Assembly (NCBI GenBank): GCA_025353525.1
Contig: JANXOO010001255.1
Location: 1-12,895 of the forward strand
Length of the DNA stretch: 12,895 nucleotides
From: Schlesneria sp.
Lineage (GTDB): Bacteria > Planctomycetota > Planctomycetia > Planctomycetales > Planctomycetaceae
Reading direction: 5' to 3'
The notes beneath the pieces are model-generated. The model saw only the letters and a program-made list of their open reading frames with translations. It was not told the origin of the DNA and searched no databases. Positions within the stretch are counted from its first letter, which is position 1, and each line of letters starts with the position of its first letter. A program made the translations under genes and the position numbers. Shown here in pieces: positions 6,868 through 12,895 of the stretch.

Positions 6868-6895
6868 ATTATCCAACTTCGCCCCGCCCCGTCAA
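6868..6895 (-). promoter_or_regulatory. Sigma-70-type promoter for tRNA-Gly and probably tig-clpP-clpP
   Basis: The minus strand has TTGACG (6895-6890), a 16-base spacer, and GATAAT (6873-6868), five of six consensus bases in each hexamer. The predicted start is near 6861, about 28 bases before the tRNA 5' end. It is the best promoter match in the window. No second promoter is evident in the 40 bases between the tRNA and tig. Confidence 0.55.
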
Positions 6896-6918
6896 GCGAG
6901 TGGCGTGGTACGGCCCGC

Positions 6919-7830
6919 CTATTCGATAATTCGGGCGACGGGCAAGCTGTTTCCGAATCGGCGAAAATCCTTGAATGTCCAGACGACTTTCTTGTCGTTC
7001 CCGACTTCGATCAACTGCGGATTCTGGTCTCCCGCATGGCAATTCACGATCAGCGTATTCCCGTTCGCCAGACGTTCGACCATCGTGACCCACGCCAATG
7101 TAATTCCCGGCAGTTCTTTTTCATCGATCGACCAAACCGTTTTTCCCGAATGATCGACTTCCACGACCCGATGCCCATCACCCATGCCAATCAGTGTGTT
7201 GCCGTTCGCAAGTCGAATGGCTGAATAGACTTTCGTTCCGGTTTTGAATTCCCAGACGACTTTCCCGTCCGCGTCGTATTCGCGTACCACTTTGTTGTCG
7301 CCTTCATGTGCGACAAGGTAATTTCCGTTGTCCAGCTTTCGAGCGAGCCGGGTGTCGGTATGCGCGTTGGGATGTTCGACTTTTAACGAAATCTGTTTGT
7401 GGATCTTCCCGTCAGAATCGACCTCGATAATCCGCGCCGGGCCACTTTCGACAATCATCGTCTGTCCGTTGGCAAGTCGTTGAAAGGCATGGACTTCGAC
7501 CGGTTTCCCCTCATTGCCGTTTTGATGAGCGGCATCATATTTCCAGACGATCTTTTTATCTGGAGTCATCTCGACGATTTCGGTCCAGTCGGTCTGAAAC
7601 AGAAAGTTGCCGTTTGGAAGCCTGGCGGCATCATGGATGTTCCGAACAGGCGTTTGCCACTCGATATCCCCTTTTTCATTGACCACTGCCAATGCTTTTG
7701 CGGAGTAGTCGCCGATCAGAACCTTTCGCGCGCGGCCTGTATGGACCGATGAATTGTCTTCGGCAGCCAGCAGGCACACTCCGGACAAAACGAGCAACAG
7801 CGACAAGCAGGAAGCTTGAAACGAACGCAT
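6919..7830 (-). CDS. Exported beta-propeller repeat protein
   Basis: A 303-residue protein with a signal peptide (MRSFQASCLSLLLVLSGVCLLAAED, likely cut near residue 23), hence periplasmic or outside the cytoplasmic membrane. The rest is a repeat of roughly 41-48 residues. The '(R)LxNGNxLI' element recurs at about 70-78, 118-127, 165-174, 206-215 and 253-262. Each is paired with a 'GKxVW.F' strand; there are six of these, at about 55, 93, 141, 189, 229 and 280. This is the pattern of a five- or six-bladed propeller related to PQQ-like and NHL-like repeats. No catalytic motif is visible, so I assign no substrate. The start ATG 7830 has GGGA about 9 bases upstream. It is divergent from the PSCyt1/DUF1549/DUF1553 gene, which is also exported; a shared role is possible but unproven. 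Confidence 0.85.
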   Translation of the reverse strand: MRSFQASCLSLLLVLSGVCLLAAEDNSSVHTGRARKVLIGDYSAKALAVVNEKGDIEWQTPVRNIHDAARLPNGNFLFQTDWTEIVEMTPDKKIVWKYDAAHQNGNEGKPVEVHAFQRLANGQTMIVESGPARIIEVDSDGKIHKQISLKVEHPNAHTDTRLARKLDNGNYLVAHEGDNKVVREYDADGKVVWEFKTGTKVYSAIRLANGNTLIGMGDGHRVVEVDHSGKTVWSIDEKELPGITLAWVTMVERLANGNTLIVNCHAGDQNPQLIEVGNDKKVVWTFKDFRRFGNSLPVARIIE

Positions 7831-7892
7831 GGCGATTTCCCATCGTGACGAAAGAGCCTGGTTCAGGCTGAGAACAAATCCTACCGACGCAG

Positions 7893-7920
7893 ATTCTATA
7901 GCGTATCAAGGAATCCGCAA
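7893..7920 (-). promoter_or_regulatory. Candidate promoter for the beta-propeller gene
   Basis: The minus strand has TTGCGG (7920-7915), 16 bases, then TAGAAT (7898-7893; five of six consensus bases). The -35 is weak (three of six). Transcription would begin near 7886, about 55 bases before the ATG at 7830. Confidence 0.3.
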
Positions 7921-7956
7921 TCCGCTGCAGGTATTCAACAAGTCGAGACGTCGCAA

Positions 7957-7985
7957 TTGACCTGAGCCTCTGCGCGGGCAATACT
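7957..7985 (+). promoter_or_regulatory. Candidate promoter for the PSCyt1/DUF1549/DUF1553 gene
   Basis: TTGACC at 7957-7962 (five of six consensus bases), a 17-base spacer, and AATACT at 7980-7985 (four of six). The start would be near 7992, a leader of about 40 bases. It lies back to back with the candidate promoter for the divergent propeller gene, so a regulator bound between 7920 and 7957 could affect both. Confidence 0.3.
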
Positions 7986-8034
7986 CATATCTCCACCGTT
8001 TGTCGCGTTTTTCAGTTTTTGTGAGGCAATATCG

Positions 8035-10683
8035 ATGCCGCTCGCTCGATTAATCGGGGTTGCGTTTGCCTTGCTCGTTGTACGAGTGGTTCGCGCGGAA
8101 GAGCATGCCGCAGACTATGTGACTCATGTCAAACCGATCCTGACCCGGCGTTGCGCCGGATGTCATGGCGAGAAAAAACAGCAGGTCGGTTTGCGAGTCG
8201 ATACTGCCAAAGGAATGCTCGTTGGTGGAGACAGCGGCGCGGCAGTTGTCGCAGGCGCATCGGGCAAAAGTCTCTTGATTCACGCGATCACGGGAGCCGA
8301 AGGTGTATCTCAAATGCCTCCGGAAGGTGAAATGCTCACAATCGAAGAAATTGCTTTAATCCGTCGCTGGATCGATCAAGGAGCCAACAGCCCGGCTGAT
8401 GAAATTGCCGTCGCTGCAACGGTACGAACGAGCGACCATTGGGCATTTCAGCCGATCGTGTCGATGGCTCCTCCGATTCCTGTGACGAGTGGCGTACGAC
8501 GTAACGAGGTCGACAGTTTCATCCTTGATCGACTTGAACGCGAGCAACTGTTTCCATCGGCGGAAGCAGATCGAACGACACTTGTACGGCGACTTCATCT
8601 CGATCTGCTCGGCATCCCTCCTGCGCCCGAAACAGTCCGCGAGTTCATGGCCGATACAGCACCCGACGCCTTCGAGCGGCTTGTCGACCGCTTGCTGGCG
8701 TCGCCTCATTTCGGCGAACGTTGGGGACGCGATTGGCTCGATTCAGCCCGATATGCCGATTCGAACGGTTTCACGCGCGACCAGCCACGATCGATCTGGA
8801 AGTACCGCGACTGGGTTGTCGACGCATTCAATTCCAATCTGCCATTCGATGAATTCACGATCCGTCAACTTGCGGGCGACCTGTTACCAGATCCGACGCT
8901 CGATCAATTCGTCGCAACAGGCTTTCACAGAAATACGCTGATTAACGAAGAGGGAGGGACTGATCCGGAGCAATTCCGCGTTGAAGCAGTCGTCGACCGC
9001 GTCAACACAACGTCGACAGTGTTTCTCGGCCTGACGATCGGATGTGCCCAGTGTCACGATCACAAGTACGATCCGGTTTCGCAGCGAGAATACTATCAGC
9101 TCTACGCTTACTTTAATTCGACCGAGTTCCTGCCCGGCGATCAGGTTGCACCGCGAATTGACGTCCCTTCCAGCGAGCAGATCAGGGCCGGTGAGCCCGA
9201 GCGAATGGCGAAAAGTCGAATCGAGATCGCTCGGCTCGAACAGGAACTGCAGAATCAGGCAGCGGCCATCGCAGCTGATCTGAGTGCCTGGGAAGTGACG
9301 CTTACGGAAGACGATAAAAAGAAGTTGCCGTTTAACGTCAAAAACGCTGTCGATCAACCACCCGTGGATCGATCAGAAGTTCATAAACGGGATCTCGACG
9401 GGTACTTCCGTGGCCTCCCTGTGGCAAGGGAAAAGTACGCACAACTCGACGGAATCGCTCGTCTTCGCGAGTCACAGCCGAAGTTTCCCACGACGATGAT
9501 CACACGCGAAACTGACCGGCCCCGCGAATCGTTTATTCAGATTCGAGGTGACTTTCTAAGGCGCGGAGCAACCGTTGAACCAGCGGTTCCGGCTGTGTTG
9601 TGCAGTTCAATCGGAAGCGCAAACAACGATCATGAAGGAAGTCAGAAAGACGTGACGCCAAAATCCCCGGAGGCAAACCGACTGGGATTTGCACGTTGGC
9701 TGGTATCGCTCGAAAACCCGCTGACGGCGCGAGTGATTGCCAACCGGTATTGGCAGCGGCTGTTTGGGCGAGGTCTGGTCGAGACGGAAAATGATTTCGG
9801 TACGCAGGGTGATCGACCGACGCACCCTGAATTGCTGGATTGGCTTGCCAGCGATTTTCGCGGTTCTGGATCCAGTGCTTCGGAATCGAAAAGAGTTCGC
9901 GGCGATCAGGCGAAGGCAGGAGGCGAGTTTGAACGTTCCCGACCCGCGTGGGACCTCAAGCGATTGCTTCGACAAGTCACAGCGTCAGCAACGTATCGTC
10001 AATCTTCGAATGTGCGAGCTGACTTGAGTGAACGCGATACTGCAAACAGATGGCTCGCACGTCAATCTCGCTTTCGGGTCGATTCCGAAATGATTCGTGA
10101 TGCGGCACTCATCGCAAGCGGATTGTTGGCGGAAGAACTGGGAGGGCCACCGGTTTATCCTCCCCAACCGGAAGGCGTTTTCGATTTTACCCAGGACAAA
10201 AAGCCCTGGAAAACATCGACGGGTGCAGACCGGTACCGCAAGGGAATCTACACCCATTTGTGGAGATCGAGCCTATATCCTTCGATGGCAGCCTTTGACT
10301 TCCCGGAACCGAACGTGACGTGTACTCGCCGGGTTCGTTCGAACACACCGCTGCAATCATTGACGCTCGCCAATGACGAAACATTTGCCGAGTTTGCGAG
10401 CGGTTTTGCGGTTCGGTTACTTGGACTCACAGCCGCTGACGACAGCCAGCGAATCGCGTTTGCGGTGGAACTGACATTAGGGCGCGAGCCGACATCAAGC
10501 GAATTGGCCCGCCTTCGCGAGTTCCTCGGGCAACAACGCGATCGCTTTGCCAGGGATCAGACCGGTGCGACAGACTATGCTCCGAAAACGGTTCCTGCAG
10601 GAGTTTCCGTTTCAGAAGCGGCGGCATGGACCGCCATTTCACGTGTGCTGATGAACCTGGATGAATTCATTACGCGCGAGTAG
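8035..10683 (+). CDS. Exported PSCyt1 / DUF1549 / DUF1553 (PSD1) cytochrome-type protein
   Basis: An 882-residue protein of a family greatly expanded in planctomycetes. The signal peptide is MPLARLIGVAFALLVVRVVRA, probably cut after A21. A PSCyt1 cytochrome c-like domain follows at about 28-115, with the heme motif CAGCH (C40, C43, H44) and a possible axial Met at M94 in QMPPEG. DUF1549 covers about 155-365 (LHLDLLGIPPAPETVREF, FGERWGRDWLDSARYADSNG) and holds a second CxxCH, CAQCH at 337-341. A coiled segment at about 385-415 leads to DUF1553 (about 550-860), seen in NPLTARVIANRYWQRLFGRG, GTQGDRPTHPELLDWL and WDLKRLLRQVTASATYRQSS. The start ATG 8035 has GAGG 8 bases upstream. The family's biochemical role is not established. 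It is usually paired with a DUF1501 gene, which is absent here; an insertion of about 27 residues interrupts DUF1553. Confidence 0.92.
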   Translation: MPLARLIGVAFALLVVRVVRAEEHAADYVTHVKPILTRRCAGCHGEKKQQVGLRVDTAKGMLVGGDSGAAVVAGASGKSLLIHAITGAEGVSQMPPEGEMLTIEEIALIRRWIDQGANSPADEIAVAATVRTSDHWAFQPIVSMAPPIPVTSGVRRNEVDSFILDRLEREQLFPSAEADRTTLVRRLHLDLLGIPPAPETVREFMADTAPDAFERLVDRLLASPHFGERWGRDWLDSARYADSNGFTRDQPRSIWKYRDWVVDAFNSNLPFDEFTIRQLAGDLLPDPTLDQFVATGFHRNTLINEEGGTDPEQFRVEAVVDRVNTTSTVFLGLTIGCAQCHDHKYDPVSQREYYQLYAYFNSTEFLPGDQVAPRIDVPSSEQIRAGEPERMAKSRIEIARLEQELQNQAAAIAADLSAWEVTLTEDDKKKLPFNVKNAVDQPPVDRSEVHKRDLDGYFRGLPVAREKYAQLDGIARLRESQPKFPTTMITRETDRPRESFIQIRGDFLRRGATVEPAVPAVLCSSIGSANNDHEGSQKDVTPKSPEANRLGFARWLVSLENPLTARVIANRYWQRLFGRGLVETENDFGTQGDRPTHPELLDWLASDFRGSGSSASESKRVRGDQAKAGGEFERSRPAWDLKRLLRQVTASATYRQSSNVRADLSERDTANRWLARQSRFRVDSEMIRDAALIASGLLAEELGGPPVYPPQPEGVFDFTQDKKPWKTSTGADRYRKGIYTHLWRSSLYPSMAAFDFPEPNVTCTRRVRSNTPLQSLTLANDETFAEFASGFAVRLLGLTAADDSQRIAFAVELTLGREPTSSELARLREFLGQQRDRFARDQTGATDYAPKTVPAGVSVSEAAAWTAISRVLMNLDEFITRE

Positions 10684-10800
10684 AACGTTGTTCTGGTCGA
10701 GATCCGGATCGGGACTTCAATAGTGATTGCGATGCGAGCTGCCACCATTGCGACTTTTTCCGACGTTCCGGTTTTTTGTCGCGATGCAGGAGTTCATAGT

Positions 10801-12309
10801 TCAAAAGCCTCGATTTTCAACCGACTCGATCAGTTGTGCCAGCATTTCCTGCATCGAATCGTAGGATTTCATCGTCTCGACGACAGGCTTTTCCAGCGTG
10901 TCTCGCATCTTTTTCGAGATCAGTTGACCGGCCGCTGTTTCGTAAATCGCTTTGAGTTTGTCGAGTCGTGATTTGAGGAGTTCAAGCTGCGACTGTTGTT
11001 GCTGGATAAAATCAGCGATGGCGAAATTGCAGGCACCTTTTTCGACGGGATTGGCAGTATCAGCGAGCATAGCGGGTGTTTCCTGTTGATCGTTGTTTGT
11101 CACGGCAGTACTTTCGGGCATTGCCGGGGGTTTCAGTTCGAGTGGAATGGAAAGTATTGATGGCGGATGCATTTTGCCGATCGTCGGCCTCTGGACAGCC
11201 GCCATCGACTCGACAGGGGTTGATTCGATGTCGGCAGGTTCCGTCAGTGGGTCAGCAGAGTCGATCGACGAACGTTCGGAATGGTGTGATTCTAAAGGCG
11301 ACAATACCGGCAGAACGACGGTTCCCGGTTCCATTCCGTCCTTCGCGTCAGCAGAGTTTTTACTCGCAAGTGTTTTTGGTTCTCTGTCGAACCGGATTGG
11401 AGGAAGCGGCTTTTGCCACGTCGCTTTCTGGATGGCCGCAACCTCGATCGGTCGGAATGCCATCGTGACGACTTCGATTTGGAACGGCCCAAGTTGCATC
11501 GAGTCGCCGATATCAAGAGGAGCAATGCGAATCGCTCGCCCATTCACGCCGGTCGTTCTGGTACCGGCAACGTCTATCAGCCAAAACCCGTTCGAGGTTC
11601 TTAGCAGGCAGGCTTGAACGTGAGCCATCGCCGTGTGATTCAAACGCAACTTGCACTGCGATCCGCGGCCGACCATCGTCAATGGACGATTGACTGGCCA
11701 CTGGTTATCGGACTGTTCGACTCCTGCAAATTGCAGCCCTAATTGCGGAAAATCCACCGCAAGCTGTTGCGACCGATCCAGCGGAGAATAGTCGGGGATA
11801 TCATCAGCGACAGATTCGTCGAGCGTCAACTGATAGGGACCGATCGCGATCGGCTGGTGGTTGACCCATCGACCGTTCGACTGCGAGTTCCGATCAGGGA
11901 ACAGACTTTGTCGCGGCGCGATTTCGCAGCAAAAGATTCTGCCCTCAATCCATTGCAAGTACGAATGTCGTGGTTTGACTTCGTCGTGTTCCAGTCTCAG
12001 ATCGCAACTGGCATCGCTGCCGACCACCAGCCAGGGGCGATTCATCATCACCGTAATCGGTTCGATGCCCGGCAATTCGATGCGCACACAGGTCGAAGGC
12101 TTGGCCCCGCACTGCTCGAACATCAGCCGCCGGAGAGTTTCAGAATCAATCCGATCCGCTTCCGTATCCGATGCGACGGCCAATGCAGACGCAGCGGACT
12201 GAAAGCGCTCCGCCCACTTGTCTTCTACGGCTTTGATTAATCGCAGCCGGCGTCGTCGATCTTTAGATTGGAGATGAGGCACGGCAACTTCCCCGAGCTG
12301 ATTGGGCAT
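10801..12309 (-). CDS. Double FHA-domain protein with a C-terminal helical segment
   Basis: From ATG 12309 the protein has 502 residues. A basic helical N-terminus (about 1-70) precedes two forkhead-associated domains, the phosphothreonine-peptide-binding fold. FHA1 is at about 77-164 (VVGSDASCDLRL, then PRHSYLQW and NSQSNGRWVN). FHA2 is at about 187-281 (MVGRGSQCKLRL, then AHVQACLL and TTGVNGRAI). A Pro/Ser/Glu-rich linker (about 290-425) leads to a probable coiled coil at about 434-500 (QQQQSQLELLKSRLDKLKAIYE). No signal peptide or membrane helix is seen, so it is probably cytoplasmic. Both FHA domains depart from the usual S-R-x-x-H binding signature, FHA2 most strongly. A TTG start at 12327 is possible and would add six residues; neither start has a good ribosome site. 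No kinase or phosphatase gene is adjacent, so its partner is unknown. Confidence 0.82.
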   Translation of the reverse strand: MPNQLGEVAVPHLQSKDRRRRLRLIKAVEDKWAERFQSAASALAVASDTEADRIDSETLRRLMFEQCGAKPSTCVRIELPGIEPITVMMNRPWLVVGSDASCDLRLEHDEVKPRHSYLQWIEGRIFCCEIAPRQSLFPDRNSQSNGRWVNHQPIAIGPYQLTLDESVADDIPDYSPLDRSQQLAVDFPQLGLQFAGVEQSDNQWPVNRPLTMVGRGSQCKLRLNHTAMAHVQACLLRTSNGFWLIDVAGTRTTGVNGRAIRIAPLDIGDSMQLGPFQIEVVTMAFRPIEVAAIQKATWQKPLPPIRFDREPKTLASKNSADAKDGMEPGTVVLPVLSPLESHHSERSSIDSADPLTEPADIESTPVESMAAVQRPTIGKMHPPSILSIPLELKPPAMPESTAVTNNDQQETPAMLADTANPVEKGACNFAIADFIQQQQSQLELLKSRLDKLKAIYETAAGQLISKKMRDTLEKPVVETMKSYDSMQEMLAQLIESVENRGF

Positions 12310-12327
12310 CGCCCAAGCAAACGCCAA

Positions 12328-12895
12328 ATAATGCAGTCCCGAAATCCTGTCGATTCCAGGGGGGGTATGTCAACTGATCATTGTTCAAATCGAATGACGA
12401 TTTCAACTTTTCTGCTGACAATCTAGCCCGGATTATGGCCCAAATCTCGCGATATCAAGACATTTTCATGTCAATTCACGATCGCGTGAACGGGAAGATG
12501 GCGGGCGATTTTATGTAAGCCTTTTTGAGTTATATGCTTGCGTTGTTATGAGGCGAGGACCATTGGCGAGTGCAACGGATCTGAATTGGACGTAACGCGC
12601 GATGAAATTCCCGGTTAAACAGATTGGCTTGGGAGGGAGCAGGACGGAATCTGGAGGCGATTGACGACAAGCGAAGAAGGGCGTCGATGCGTCAAAGACG
12701 GTGTCGCACCTCCGTGATCCAAGGTGTTCAGCTTTGCAAAAGCCGTTTTGAGCCCCGACAGAAGCAGCTCAAGGTAGAGAGAAATAAGATAAAGAGAAAG
12801 TAGTGAGTAGACCGAATCGAGCAGTTGTGGGTCTTTCCTGTCTACTTACTACTTTCTCCGCTCTCCTCTCTGATTTTTTCGGCCTTAAGCCGGAA
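12328..12895. other. Long stretch without a convincing gene
   Basis: About 570 bases with no frame of 60 or more codons. On the minus strand, TTGACA at 12373-12368 and a TTGATA/CATAAT pair with a short 15-base spacer (12458-12432) are weak promoter candidates for the FHA gene. A run of seven G lies at 12359-12365. On the plus strand two tiny frames (from ATG 12548 and ATG 12602, 15 and 20 codons) look accidental. A 6-base-pair hairpin (TTGAGC/GCTCAA, 12748-12772) precedes the large inverted repeat listed separately. A small RNA or a degraded gene cannot be excluded. Confidence 0.5.
12776..12871. repeat. Long inverted repeat, possible terminator or repeat-family member
   Basis: Arms 12794-12812 and 12840-12858 are 19 bases each and pair throughout: 18 Watson-Crick pairs plus one G-U, around a 27-base loop. 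An outer stem AGAGAG (12776-12781) with CTCTCT (12866-12871) extends the structure across an internal loop. A run of six T follows at 12874-12879, two bases after the outer stem, so rightward transcription would give a hairpin followed by a U tract. The arms read GAGAAAGTAGTGAGTAGAC on the left and its near-complement on the right. Confidence 0.75.

Noticed and set aside
10701..10710. A perfect palindrome GATCCGGATC between the convergent PSCyt1 and FHA genes
   Set aside because: Ten-base palindromes are common, and there is no loop or U tract to make it a terminator.
10750..10782. GCGAC and GTCGC arms flanking T-rich tracts, considered as a bidirectional terminator
   Set aside because: The pairing arms are only 5 bases with a 23-base loop, and the inner CCG/CGG stem is 3 base pairs. 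This is too weak to call.
1..12895. Search for CRISPR arrays, prophage genes, toxin-antitoxin or other defence modules
   Set aside because: No regularly spaced repeats, integrase, phage structural, nuclease or toxin-like proteins are seen; the genes are mainly housekeeping and planctomycete-typical exported proteins.

Overview
The window looks like a planctomycete chromosome (phylum Planctomycetota). The strongest pointers are an 882-residue cytochrome-type PSCyt1/DUF1549/DUF1553 (PSD1) protein, a SpoVG carrying an internal zinc ribbon, two tandem clpP genes behind tig, a double-FHA protein, and a small membrane protein with the MREFFxGWRRK opening that I recall from many planctomycetes. Base composition is moderate (roughly half G+C by eye). 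I cannot name a genus.

Layout. 1-190: the end of a reading frame entering from the left, possibly a transposase tail. 210-443 (-): a small single-pass membrane protein that seems short at its C-terminus. 444-780: no gene. 781-1791 (+): a long-chain polyprenyl diphosphate synthase. It converges, with a 5-base gap, on a leftward pair: spoVG (1797-2423) and, upstream of it, ispE (2572-3480). 3781-6833 (-): a protein quality-control cluster in the transcription order tRNA-Gly(GCC), tig (trigger factor), clpP copy 2, clpP copy 1, with a good sigma-70-type promoter just upstream of the tRNA. 6919-7830 (-): an exported beta-propeller protein, divergent from the exported PSCyt1/DUF1549/DUF1553 protein at 8035-10683 (+). 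That gene converges on the FHA protein gene (10801-12309, -). 12310-12895: no convincing gene, but a long, nearly perfect inverted repeat near the right edge.

How the genes fit together. Trigger factor and ClpP handle nascent-chain folding and protein degradation, and the tig-clpP order matches many bacteria; no clpX is visible here. IspE (MEP pathway) and the polyprenyl synthase both serve isoprenoid and quinone synthesis, but they are on opposite strands and are not an operon. The exported propeller and the PSCyt1/PSD1 protein share a 204-base divergent control region and are probably both extracytoplasmic.

Overall this is mostly ordinary housekeeping DNA. I found no defence system, CRISPR array, prophage or biosynthetic cluster. 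The most useful leads are the SpoVG zinc-ribbon insertion, the unequal ClpP pair, the tRNA-led tig operon, the right-edge inverted repeat, and a possible insertion scar at the left edge.
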